This document shows positions 1-8,067 of a stretch of DNA of 64,000 bases, one piece after another. Origin of the DNA: JADJOY01 sp016713535 [NCBI: Deltaproteobacteria bacterium] (GTDB lineage: Bacteria; JADJOY01); contig JADJOY010000033.1 of NCBI GenBank assembly GCA_016713535.1, forward strand, positions 56,860-120,859, in the 5' to 3' direction. The translations under genes were made by a program, and so were the position numbers. Numbering within the stretch: position 1 is the stretch's first letter; each line of letters begins with the position of its first letter. The notes under the pieces were generated by a model. The model saw only the letters and a list, made by a program, of their open reading frames with translations. It searched no databases and was not told the origin of the DNA.

Positions 1-136
1 GGCTCTGGAAGCGGAAACCGCAGTCACCGCAGCGCGCGAGCCGAAGCGGCGCGGCGAGCGCGAGGAAGCGCTCGAGGTGGGGCTCGCGATGCGCGCGAGC
101 ACCACCACAGGACAGGCACGGGACGGTCTCGGGCAC
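1..136 (-). CDS. Zinc-ribbon protein, N-terminal fragment (possibly a SAM methyltransferase)
   Basis: Only the first 45 codons are inside the window; the gene runs off the left edge. From a GTG start preceded by AGGA (5-nt spacer) the product begins VPETVPCLSCGG. It shows two CxxC pairs, Cys7/Cys10 and Cys36/Cys39, which is a small zinc-ribbon arrangement. Such a ribbon is common at the N-terminus of class I SAM methyltransferases that sit beside glycosyltransferases, and the upstream neighbour here is a glycosyltransferase ending 19 nt away on the same strand, so the two are probably co-transcribed. The methyltransferase assignment is inference because the catalytic domain is not in view. 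Confidence 0.45.
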   Translation of the reverse strand, partial: MPETVPCLSCGGARAHREPHLERFLALAAPLRLARCGDCGFRFQS

Positions 137-155
137 CGGGATCCTCGCGATCGGC

Positions 156-1334
156 TCAGCTCGCACCGGAGGGCGACCGCAGGGGCGCCGCGCCGAGCTC
201 CTCCAGACAGCCCACCAGCCGCTCCCAGGCGAGCGGGGTCGAGCGCGACCGGATGTTGGCCTCGAATCGCGCTCCGAGTCCATCGCGGACGAACGAGACG
301 ATCGCATCCGCGAGCGCCGCCGGGTCCTCGGGGGGCACCAGCAGGCCGTTCACGCCGTGCTCGACGGCATCGGGGAGCCCGCCGACGGTGGTCACGATCG
401 CCGGCCGGCCGACGCCGAACGCGAGCTGCACCACCGCGCTCTGGGTGGCGCGGCGGTATGGCAGGACCACCACGTTGGCCGCCCGGATGAAGGAGACGAG
501 GACCTCGTCGGGGACGTAGCCCGGCACGACCGTCACGGCGTCGGTGACGCCGCGGCGGGCGATCCGCTCGCGATAGCGCGCCTCGCTCTGCCAGAACTCG
601 CCGACGACGACGAGATGAACGCGCTCGCGGGCGAGCACGCTGGGGAGCGCGTCGACCAGTACGTCGAGCCCCTTGTAAGGGCGGACGAAACCACAGAAGA
701 GCAGGATCGGCCGGTCGGTGGGGAGCGAGACCGGCAGCGGCGCCGGTGCGGTCACCGCGAGCTCGCCGAAGTCGGGCATCGGTACGCGGCGGATCGCCCG
801 CGCGGGAAACGCACGGCGCAGGCGCTCCGCCTCACTGGTGGCGTGCACGACGAAACCGTCGACGGCGCGCAGCGCGAAGCGCAGGGCCGTGCGATCGGCG
901 AAGGTGCCGAGGCGGGTGCGGTCGTGAGGCCGGGTGTTGTGGCACACGCACACCAGCCGCGGCCCGTCGGCACCACGCCCACGAGTCAGTGCCCGCCCCA
1001 GGTAGGCGTACGCCGGCGCCCACACCGGGATCCACCACGGCAGGACCACCCAGTCGGGGCGCCACTCGCGGATGCGGCGGGCCGTGCGAGCCCAGCTCGG
1101 CGGATCGAACGGGCTGAGCAGGAACTCGGCGGACGAGCGTAGCGGCTGGCTGGAGGGATCGAGATCGGTGCCGCTCGGCAGCGCCCAGCTCGGGTACTGA
1201 CGCGCGAACGACACCAGCAGCACGTCGTTGCGCTTCTCGAGCTCGCGCGCGAGAAGGGTCGTGTGGTGCGCGATCCCACCCCGGAACGGGTAGGTCGGCC
1301 CCACCACGCACACGCGTGATCTCCGATGCGCCAT
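156..1334 (-). CDS. Glycosyltransferase, GT4-like (GT-B fold)
   Basis: A 392-residue protein that should transfer a sugar from a nucleotide-activated donor to a cell-surface glycan or lipid acceptor in the cytoplasm. The N-terminal Rossmann half begins RVCVVGPTYPFRGGIAHH, with the Gly-rich loop typical of GT4 enzymes. The C-terminal half carries ILLFCGFVRPYKGLDVL and the donor-binding region VVLPYRRATQSAVVQLA followed by PAIVTTVGGLPDAVEHG, where GT4 enzymes place the E/S-x7-E-like donor motif. The open frame extends upstream to 1535, but that extension is Arg-rich and unlike the family, so I start at the ATG just before the first beta strand. It is followed on the same strand by the partial zinc-ribbon gene, suggesting a two-gene glycan operon. 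The acceptor cannot be read from the sequence. Confidence 0.85.
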   Translation of the reverse strand: MAHRRSRVCVVGPTYPFRGGIAHHTTLLARELEKRNDVLLVSFARQYPSWALPSGTDLDPSSQPLRSSAEFLLSPFDPPSWARTARRIREWRPDWVVLPWWIPVWAPAYAYLGRALTRGRGADGPRLVCVCHNTRPHDRTRLGTFADRTALRFALRAVDGFVVHATSEAERLRRAFPARAIRRVPMPDFGELAVTAPAPLPVSLPTDRPILLFCGFVRPYKGLDVLVDALPSVLARERVHLVVVGEFWQSEARYRERIARRGVTDAVTVVPGYVPDEVLVSFIRAANVVVLPYRRATQSAVVQLAFGVGRPAIVTTVGGLPDAVEHGVNGLLVPPEDPAALADAIVSFVRDGLGARFEANIRSRSTPLAWERLVGCLEELGAAPLRSPSGAS

Positions 1335-1531
1335 GCGGAGAAGCCCGAATGCACCGACGTGGGCCGGCTCGACCCGGAGCAGGCGATCATAACGCAGCGC
1401 GCGGCACGAACGCGCCGCGCACGATGCTCGCGGATCGCGCTTCGGCGTGGGCGAGCCGTGACGGGGAAACCGCGCGGTCCACGCGGCGGCGCTCTCGCGA
1501 CCGCGCCACGTGGACCGCGCGGCGGGATCGG

Positions 1532-1854
1532 TCACTTCTTGACGGGGGTCACGGTCAGCATCGGCTCGAGGCGCTTCGCCAGCGAGGGCCGATACCCTTG
1601 ATCTCGGTGATCTCGCTCGCCGCCGAGAACCCGCCCTTCTCGGTGCGGTACTTCACGATCGCCTGGGCACGCGACGGCCCGATGCCCGGCAGCCCCTCGA
1701 GCTCCGAGGCGCTCGCGTGGTTCAGGTCGACGACCGCGACCTTCTCGGCGGCGGTGGGCTGGGCCGAGGGCGTGGCCGCGTGGCTGGGGATCGAAGCGAG
1801 GAGCACGGCGGCGCAGCCAGCCGCGGCGAGAGCGCGGGCGAGGAAACGGTTCAT
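1532..1854 (-). CDS. ComEA-like helix-hairpin-helix exported protein (apparent frameshift)
   Basis: A small secreted DNA-binding-type protein. Residues 1-26 are a signal peptide ending SHAA, followed by the hallmark VDLNHASASELEGLPGIGPSRA and a second hairpin ending EITEIKGIGP, the tandem helix-hairpin-helix of the ComEA family (DNA binding during uptake in competent bacteria; in many species the function is unproven). The start has a strong GGAGG six bases upstream. After IKGIGP the frame breaks: read as it stands it ends WRSASSRC at 1555, but one extra base near 1584-1587 restores SLAKRLEPMLTVTPVKK and a stop at 1532, exactly the expected family ending. The lost base is in a GGGCC/GGCCC stretch, so either a sequencing error or a recent one-base deletion is likely. 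Confidence 0.8.
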
Positions 1855-2270
1855 GGAGGACCTCCGGCGAGGCTCCCGAGGAGCCTCGGGTTGAGAGCTG
1901 GCCCGAGACGGCGCGAAGGAGGTTCGTGCCGGCCCTGGCTAGCTCGTTGTGCAACGCGTCCCCAGGGCAACCTCCGTGCCGACGGTGCAGCCGAGCGACG
2001 GTGGCGTCGCGTCGACGTTCCGGTGTGAAATTCGCTGCGATTTCGCCGTTCGAACCGCACGCGCCCCCGGTGCCCGCAGGTGGGTGGCACGGGTTCCCCC
2101 GCACTCACCGCGATTCCCGGGGCGCACCCGCCGCGCCCGCGACGACGCATCCGTGCCGGCTTCAGTGGGAGGCGTTGGAAGATCGGTGCTGCGGGCTCGG
2201 AGCGCCCCCCGCGACGACATCCGCAGAACGTCGGAACGCCTTCCCGACCTGCTGCTATCCTTCGCGCCCC
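1855..2270. other. Intergenic region between divergent comEA-like and prenyl synthase genes
   Basis: About 416 bases with no convincing gene. The left end holds the ribosome binding site of the leftward ComEA-like gene. The right end has TGC-TATCCT (2253-2261), an extended -10-like element only 9 bases before the GTG of the prenyl synthase, which would give a nearly leaderless transcript. I see no good -35 hexamer. Confidence 0.4.
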
Positions 2271-3245
2271 GTGAACTTCGACGATGCGTTTCCCGAGATC
2301 CGGAGGCCGCTCGCGGCGCTCGAGGTCGAGCTCGCGCGGGTGGTCAAGAACGACGTGCGGCTGATCCCCGAGGTCGGCCGCTACCTGCTCGGCGGCGGCG
2401 GTAAGCGCATCCGCCCCGCCCTCGCCTTCCTGACGTCTCGCGCCGTCGGCCTGACCGGCCCGAACGTGGTGACGATCGGCGTGGTGCTGGAGCTGATCCA
2501 CACCGCCACTCTTCTTCACGACGACGTGGTCGACGACGGCACCGTGCGGCGTGGCCAGCCCTCGGCGAACCGGGTGTTCGGCAACGCCGCGAGCGTGCTG
2601 GTCGGCGACTACCTCTACAGCCTCGCCTCGGTGTTGCTCGCTCGCATGGGTGACCCACGGATCCTGCTCATGGTCGCCGAGGCCACCAACGCGATGGCCG
2701 AGGGCGAGGTCCACCAGCTCGCCGAGAGCTACAGCCCGAGCGAGACCGAGGACGCCTATCTCGACATCATCCGCAAGAAGACCGCGGCGCTCTTCGGCGC
2801 GGGCGCGTGGGCGCCGACGGTGGCGGGCGGCGCCTCCGAGGAGGTCCAGCTCGCGCTCCACGGCTTCGGGCTCGACCTCGGCATGGCTTTCCAGCTTGCC
2901 GACGACGTCCTCGACTACGTCGCCGACGACGAGCGCTTCGCCGCCAAGCGCGGCGCCGACTTCCGCGACGGCAAGTACACGTTGCCGGCGATCGTGGCTC
3001 TCGCCAACGCCTCCCCCACCGACCACGATCGCATCCGCCACCTCCTCGGTGGCGAGCGCCGTGGCGCCCGCCAGCTCGAGGCGATCGTCAAGCTCATCCA
3101 GCGCTACGACGGGTTCGCCTACACGCGGGCCCGCGCCGAGGCCTGCGTGAGCTCGGCGCTCGCCGGGCTGGCGGTCTTGCCGAGGGGCGCCGGACGGCGC
3201 GCGCTCGAGCGGCTCGCGCGCTTCGCCCTGGCGCGCACCTTCTGA
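2271..3245 (+). CDS. Polyprenyl (isoprenyl) diphosphate synthase
   Basis: A 324-residue all-alpha trans-isoprenyl diphosphate synthase that condenses isopentenyl diphosphate onto allylic diphosphates to make the side chain of quinones or similar polyprenols. The substrate-entry motif GGGKRIRPAL is followed by the first Asp-rich motif LLHDDVVDDGTVRRG (DDxxD) and the second, QLADDVLDY (DDxxD), which bind the Mg-diphosphates. The length fits octaprenyl/heptaprenyl synthases. The open frame begins at 1926, but family similarity starts at VNFDDAFPEIRRPL, so GTG at 2271 is chosen; an extended -10-like TGCTATCCT lies immediately upstream. Chain length cannot be read confidently. Confidence 0.93.
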   Translation: MNFDDAFPEIRRPLAALEVELARVVKNDVRLIPEVGRYLLGGGGKRIRPALAFLTSRAVGLTGPNVVTIGVVLELIHTATLLHDDVVDDGTVRRGQPSANRVFGNAASVLVGDYLYSLASVLLARMGDPRILLMVAEATNAMAEGEVHQLAESYSPSETEDAYLDIIRKKTAALFGAGAWAPTVAGGASEEVQLALHGFGLDLGMAFQLADDVLDYVADDERFAAKRGADFRDGKYTLPAIVALANASPTDHDRIRHLLGGERRGARQLEAIVKLIQRYDGFAYTRARAEACVSSALAGLAVLPRGAGRRALERLARFALARTF

Positions 3246-3303
3246 GCCACGGCCCCGGTCGCCGCCCTGCCGTCGGGTAGACTCCCCGGCTCCCCCGCCG
3301 AGG

Positions 3304-4266
3304 ATGCTGATGGCCTACCGGATCGTCTCGCTTCTGCCCTCCGCCACCGAAATCGTGTGCGCCCTCGGTGCGCGCGCCGAGCTCGTGGGCGTGTCTCACG
3401 AATGTGATCACCCGGACGACGTGAGCGGGTTACCGGTCCTCACGCGAGCCAAGTTCCGCAAGGGATCGTCGAGCGCGGCGATCGACCAGGCGGTGCGCGA
3501 CGTGGTCGGCGAGGCGCTCGCGGTCTACGACGTGGACACCGAGCGCCTCGGCGCGCTCGCTCCCGACGTGATCGTCACCCAGGACCTGTGCGACGTGTGC
3601 GCGGTGTCCATCCACGACGTGCGCGCCGCGGTGGCTCGTCTCGCTCACCGCGACGCGATCGAGGTCGTGAGCCTGAGCCCGACGGGCCTCGAGGACATCC
3701 TCGCCGACATCGAGCGCACCGGCGTGGCGCTCGGCCGCGCCGCCGACGGCACCCGCGTCGTCGCCGACGCGCGCCAGCGCATCGAGGAGGTCCGCCGGCG
3801 CGCCCACGCGGCGGCGACGCGCCCCAGCGTGCTCTCGATCGAGTGGCTCGAGCCGGTCATGATCGGCGGTATGTGGATGCCCGAGCTCATCACGCTCGCC
3901 GGCGGCACGCCGCTCGTGACCCAGCCCCGTGACCACGCGCCGACGCTCCCCCTCGCCGAGCTCGAGAAGCTCGACCCCGACGTGGTGCTGATCAAGCCGT
4001 GCGGCTTCCCGCTCGACGAGTCGCTGCGCGAGCTCGAGGTGCTGAGCCGGGTGCTGCCGTGGTCGCGCTGGAAGGCGGTCGCGAACGACAACGTGTTTTT
4101 GGCCGACGGCAACGCCTACTTCAATCGCTCCGGGCCGCGCCTCGTGGAGTCGCTCGAGATCCTCGCCGCGTGTCTCCACCCGGACGAGTTCACCGACCAC
4201 CACGAACGCTACGCCCACGCGGTGCGACGCGTGCGCGCGGACCTCGCCGTCGAGCCGTGGGCGTGA
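3304..4266 (+). CDS. BtuF-like cobalamin-binding protein (ABC substrate-binding fold, cytoplasmic form)
   Basis: A 320-residue protein of the BtuF/helical-backbone metal-receptor family. It opens with YRIVSLLPSATEIVCALG, the family signature, and has no signal peptide, so it is unlikely to be a periplasmic transporter component. It contains TQDLCDVCAVS (a C-x2-C pair seen in cytoplasmic members annotated as cobalamin-binding), MIGGMWMPELI and ADGNAYFNRSGPR near the end. No ABC permease or ATPase gene is adjacent, which agrees with a stand-alone corrinoid-binding role. Start ATG 3304 (or ATG 3310) lies 20 bases after a TAGACT -10-like box at 3278-3283. The methyltransferase downstream follows by 31 bases on the same strand. 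Confidence 0.8.
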   Translation: MLMAYRIVSLLPSATEIVCALGARAELVGVSHECDHPDDVSGLPVLTRAKFRKGSSSAAIDQAVRDVVGEALAVYDVDTERLGALAPDVIVTQDLCDVCAVSIHDVRAAVARLAHRDAIEVVSLSPTGLEDILADIERTGVALGRAADGTRVVADARQRIEEVRRRAHAAATRPSVLSIEWLEPVMIGGMWMPELITLAGGTPLVTQPRDHAPTLPLAELEKLDPDVVLIKPCGFPLDESLRELEVLSRVLPWSRWKAVANDNVFLADGNAYFNRSGPRLVESLEILAACLHPDEFTDHHERYAHAVRRVRADLAVEPWA

Positions 4267-4297
4267 GCAGACCCTGCGCTCCGCTCCAACCAGCGTC

Positions 4298-5119
4298 GTG
4301 AGCCTCGCTGACCGCCTGCGCCGCTGGTTCGGCCCGTCGAGCGGCACCGTCGGTGCAAGCGACGCCACCACGACCGAGCGCCCCACCCACGGCGCCTACG
4401 ATCGCCTCGCGCGCTGGTACGACTGGTCGGGCGCGATCGCCTTCTCGGATACCTGCGTCGAGCTGACGCTGCGCGCGCTCCGCGACGCCCGCCTCGAGCC
4501 GCGCTCGTGCCTAGACATCGCGTGCGGAACCGGCTCCTTCCTGATGGCGATGGAGCGCCGCGGCGCGTTCGCGGTGGGCGTCGACCGCTCTCACGCAATG
4601 CTGGTCGAGGCCCGCGACAAGGCGCGCGAGCAGCACGCGCGGCTGGCGCTGGTGTGCGCCGACATGCGCGAGTTCCAGCTCGGACGTCGCTTCGAGCTCG
4701 TCACCTGCTTCTACGACGCCCTCAACCACCTGCCCGACACCATCGGCGTCGCCGCGGCGATCGAGACCGCCGCGCGCCACGCCGAGGGCGGCGGGCTCTA
4801 CGTCTTCGACACCAACAACGAGCGCATGTTCCAGCGGGTGTGGTCGGGACCACGCGCGACCATCGACGTCGTCAGCGGCGACGTCGAGATCGACTACCAC
4901 TACGATCCAGTGCGCCGCACCGGATCGGCGCAGGTCACCTTCCGGCGCCGCGGCGAGCCGCCCGTCACGGGCTGGGTCCACGAGCGCTGCCACGCGGCGC
5001 GAGAGCTCGAGCGTGCCCTGGAAAGCGCCGGTTTCGTGCTCGAGAGCCGCGGGCCGCACCCCTACTTCGCGGATCCGTCCGAGTCGCTCAAGGATCTGTG
5101 GATCGCGCGGAAGCGGTGA
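4298..5119 (+). CDS. Class I SAM-dependent methyltransferase
   Basis: A 273-residue methyltransferase of unknown substrate. Motif I is SCLDIACGTGSFLMAM (about residues 69-84), the acidic residue of motif II is in AVGVDRSHAML, and the post-motif FELVTCFYDALNHLPD matches the YdjU/Methyltransf_25-like group in which the D-x-L-N-H segment is typical. The start is GTG 4298. It follows the cobalamin-binding gene by 31 bases and is probably co-transcribed with it. Its last 32 bases overlap the 3' end of the convergent CPBP protease gene, which is tight packing but does not affect either frame. Confidence 0.85.
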   Translation: MSLADRLRRWFGPSSGTVGASDATTTERPTHGAYDRLARWYDWSGAIAFSDTCVELTLRALRDARLEPRSCLDIACGTGSFLMAMERRGAFAVGVDRSHAMLVEARDKAREQHARLALVCADMREFQLGRRFELVTCFYDALNHLPDTIGVAAAIETAARHAEGGGLYVFDTNNERMFQRVWSGPRATIDVVSGDVEIDYHYDPVRRTGSAQVTFRRRGEPPVTGWVHERCHAARELERALESAGFVLESRGPHPYFADPSESLKDLWIARKR

Positions 5120-5906
5120 CGGCGCCGCGCGGCGCGGTCGCCAGCAGCACCACCACGGGCAACAGCTCCCCGAGCCACGTGAGCGCCACGAAGCGCCCGC
5201 CCGCGCCGCCGTAGAACAAGAGCGGCTCGAACGGGTCCTCGGCGTTACCGAGGATCAGCATCGGCGCACCCCACACCGCGAACGCGTAGAGCCCTGTGAC
5301 CCACAGGTTGCGGGTGCGCTCGAAGAGCAAGCCGAGGGCGAGGGCGCGTAGCAGCTCGCGGGCGCCCGCCTGGATGCCGATCGACAGGTCGTCGACCAGC
5401 CCCATCCGTACCAGCAGCGGGATCCGATAGAGCGCCGAGAGCACGGCGATCAGCAGCAGCCCGCGCCACCGTCCGAAGCGCGCGCGAGCGTCGCCCAGCA
5501 GGACGCCGCGCCACGCCAGCTCGTCGCCGAGGATCGCCACCGCCGCGACCAGCGCGAGCCTCGCCAGGAAGGGCCGCAGCAGGTCCGGGCCTGAGCGGTT
5601 CACGCCTTCCGAGAAGTGGACCCAGCCGAGCAGGTGACCGAGGGCCAGACCGCTCGCCCACGCCGCCAGCGCGAGCACGAGCCACGGTACGCCCCGGAGC
5701 AGGCCACGCGAGGTAAGGCCGGCATCGGCGAGACGCGCCGGCCGGTCGAGGGCGAGGGCGAGGAAACCGGCGAGCAAGCCGTAGAACGGCCAGATCTCGG
5801 GGTCGTGCTTGCCGGGGGTGAAGAAGAGATACGGCGCCTGCGTGGCGAGGACGATCAGGACGATCGCCACGAACGGTCGTGGCAGGGTGGGCTCGGCCTC
5901 GACCAT
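5088..5906 (-). CDS. CPBP-family intramembrane metalloprotease (Abi)
   Basis: A 272-residue membrane protein with about seven or eight hydrophobic segments. The CPBP catalytic motif EExxxR appears in the variant ILGDELAWRGVLLGDARARFG (D-E-x-x-x-R), with a later helix containing GLYAFAVWG where the second histidine motif is expected; that histidine is not obvious. Family members cleave prenylated or signal-like peptides in the membrane, or act in bacteriocin self-immunity. The missing second motif makes activity uncertain. Start ATG 5906. The gene converges on and overlaps the methyltransferase gene by 32 bases. Confidence 0.75.
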   Translation of the reverse strand: MVEAEPTLPRPFVAIVLIVLATQAPYLFFTPGKHDPEIWPFYGLLAGFLALALDRPARLADAGLTSRGLLRGVPWLVLALAAWASGLALGHLLGWVHFSEGVNRSGPDLLRPFLARLALVAAVAILGDELAWRGVLLGDARARFGRWRGLLLIAVLSALYRIPLLVRMGLVDDLSIGIQAGARELLRALALGLLFERTRNLWVTGLYAFAVWGAPMLILGNAEDPFEPLLFYGGAGGRFVALTWLGELLPVVVLLATAPRGAVTASARSTDP

Positions 5907-6022
5907 GAAGAGTGCGCGGCGCCGGTTGGGGCGGGGTGCCCCGCGGCGCCGCGCATCCTACAGCGGCCCGGTTCGGCGGTGGAGGGGCAGGCGCCGAGCG
6001 GGCGTTCCACACCGGCCGGAGG

Positions 6023-6334
6023 TCACCGCCAGCGACCGGGGACCCAGTGCCCACATTCCCAGTAGCCCCGGACCCACACCGGCGCGGCCACTCGGACCAC
6101 CGGACGCGGCGCGTAATACGCGGGCCGGTAGTAGACGGGAGCGGGCGCGACGTAGACCGGGGGCGGCGGTGCGACGTAGACCGGCGCATGCACCACCGGC
6201 AAGCCGAAGCCGATGCTGACGTGGACGCCGGCCTCGGCGGTGCGGGCCGGAGTCGCGAGCGCGAGCCCGGCCAGCGCGAGGGCGGTGAGCCCGGTGAGCT
6301 TCGCGGCGCGACCGAAACGGACGTGAGCGTTCAT
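6023..6334 (-). CDS. Small exported Pro/Tyr-rich protein with WXXGXW repeat
   Basis: A 103-residue secreted protein. Residues 1-35 form a signal peptide (hydrophobic LTGLTALALAGLALA). The mature part is PPPPVYVAPAPVYYRPAYY-like low complexity, and it ends VRGYWECGHWVPGRW, a YXWXXGXW/WXXGXW motif known from small envelope proteins of Proteobacteria. The start is set by a near-perfect Shine-Dalgarno, GGAGGA six bases before ATG 6334; the frame opens 39 bases earlier but without a ribosome site. Function unknown; probably periplasmic or outer-surface. Confidence 0.8.
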   Translation of the reverse strand: MNAHVRFGRAAKLTGLTALALAGLALATPARTAEAGVHVSIGFGLPVVHAPVYVAPPPPVYVAPAPVYYRPAYYAPRPVVRVAAPVWVRGYWECGHWVPGRWR

Positions 6335-6504
6335 GACGATTCCTCCGAAAGACGAGACCTCGCCAGGGATCATTCCACGATCCGTGCCAGCGCCAAGGAG
6401 CGCTCACGGTGGGGCCGTAGGCGGCGAAATCGCCCGCTGCGCCGCGATTCACCACACGCCGTCCCTCGCGGCGGAGGGACGAGCGGAGGCCGCGTCAACG
6501 CTGC

Positions 6505-8067
6505 TTACACCCTTTCGTGAACGCCGCCGTCGGCGTCGGGACGCTGCATCTCGAAGCGCTCGAGGCGATCGTAGATCCACGGGCGCGAGACCCCCAGACG
6601 CCGCGCGGCGGTCTCGATCACCCACCCGGACTCGATCAGCGCAACGCTCAGCGCGGCGCGCTCGACGTCGGCTCGGATCTGGTTGAGGTCGCGGCCACGC
6701 GCCAGCTCGGCCGCCACCGCCACCTCGAGCGACGGCCCGCTCGGCACCGTGGGCCGCTCCTCGGTGGCGGGCTCGGCCTGCGCCCGCGCGCGCGCCGTGC
6801 CGCAGGCGCCGAGGCCGAGGTCGGCGGCGCTCAGAAACGTGCCGTCGTCCGCCTTGCGCACCACCGCGTCGCGGATCGTCTCGACCAGCTCGCGGACGTT
6901 GCCCGGCCAGGAGTGAGCGCGCATGGCGGCCATCGCCTGATCGTCGAAGCCGAGCACCGCACGCGAGTACTCGCGGTTCATGCGATCGAGCCAGTGGCGG
7001 GCGATCGCCGGGACGTCGTCGATGCGGTCGGCGAGCCGGGGGATGCGGATCCGCGAGCCGCGCAGCCGGTAGAAGAGGTCGCGCAGGAAGCGGCCGTCCT
7101 CGATCGCTGCTTCGAGGTCCTCGTTGGCTGCGGCGACCACCCGCACGTCGGCGCGCTTCTCCTCGCGTGCCCCCACCGGCAGGAAGCGGCCGGTGTCGAG
7201 GAACCGCAGGAGCTTGGCCTGGATCGCGACCGGCGCCTTGCCGATCTCGTCGAGGAAGAGCGTGCCCGACGCCGCCGCCTCGACCAGGCCAGCGCGGTCG
7301 ACGGCGCCGCTGAAGGCACCGCGACGGGTGCCGAAGAACTCGCCTTCGAGGAGCGACTCGGGGATCGCGGCGCAGTTCACCGCGACGAACGGGCCGCCGG
7401 CGCGTGGGCTCGCGTCGTGGATGGCGCGCGCCACGAGCTCCTTGCCGGTACCGGTCTCGCCGAGCAGGAGCACGTGGGTGCCCACCCGGGAGACGCGCGC
7501 GGTCTCGTCGCGGAGGCGACGGATCTCGGCGCTCGCGCCGACGATGCCGTCGATGGTGCGGACCCGCTCTCGCTCGAGCCGCTCGTTCTCGTGGATCACC
7601 GCCTGCAACGCGCGATGCTCGTCGAGAGCCTCGCGGACGGTGCGCACCAGCTCGTCGGCGCGATAGCCCTTCTCGAGGAGGCGGTTGATGCGCCCGGCGT
7701 TGACGGCATCGGCGAGGGTGAGCTCGCCGGCGTAGGCGGTGACCAGGATCCGACGCGCACGCGGCGCGAGCCGCACGGCCTCGCTCAAGAGCCCGATGCC
7801 GTCGGGTGGACCGGGCATCTTGAGGTCGGTGAGGACCACCGCGAGGCGTTCGCGTTCGCGCTCCAGGATCGCAAGCGCGTCGCGGCCGGACGTGGCGGTC
7901 AGCACTTCGACGCCGTGCTCGGCGTCGAGATCGTGATCGGCGAGGGTGAACACCATCGCGTCGAGCTGACCGCGGTTGTCCTCGACCACGAGGATCGCGT
8001 CGCGGGGGACTTCGGTCCCCCCGGAACCGCCGGCCACCCCGGCGCCGCTGGCGCTCACGCCGCTCAC
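6505..8067 (-). CDS. Sigma-54-dependent response regulator, NtrC family
   Basis: A 520-residue regulator with the three NtrC parts in order. The receiver domain (about 23-150) has the phospho-acceptor Asp81 in VVLTDLKMP and the acidic pair in LVVEDN. The AAA+ domain (about 173-400) has Walker A GETGTGKE (203-210), the sigma-54 contact loop in the variant GAFSGA (250-255; usual GAFTGA) and Walker B GTLFLDEIG. The Fis-type helix-turn-helix is at the C-terminus (TAARRLGVSRPWIYDRLERF). It starts at GTG 8067, overlapping the TGA of the upstream histidine kinase by four bases (GTGA), so translation is coupled and the pair is one two-component system. Target promoters are not identifiable here. Confidence 0.95.
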   Translation of the reverse strand: MSGVSASGAGVAGGSGGTEVPRDAILVVEDNRGQLDAMVFTLADHDLDAEHGVEVLTATSGRDALAILERERERLAVVLTDLKMPGPPDGIGLLSEAVRLAPRARRILVTAYAGELTLADAVNAGRINRLLEKGYRADELVRTVREALDEHRALQAVIHENERLERERVRTIDGIVGASAEIRRLRDETARVSRVGTHVLLLGETGTGKELVARAIHDASPRAGGPFVAVNCAAIPESLLEGEFFGTRRGAFSGAVDRAGLVEAAASGTLFLDEIGKAPVAIQAKLLRFLDTGRFLPVGAREEKRADVRVVAAANEDLEAAIEDGRFLRDLFYRLRGSRIRIPRLADRIDDVPAIARHWLDRMNREYSRAVLGFDDQAMAAMRAHSWPGNVRELVETIRDAVVRKADDGTFLSAADLGLGACGTARARAQAEPATEERPTVPSGPSLEVAVAAELARGRDLNQIRADVERAALSVALIESGWVIETAARRLGVSRPWIYDRLERFEMQRPDADGGVHERV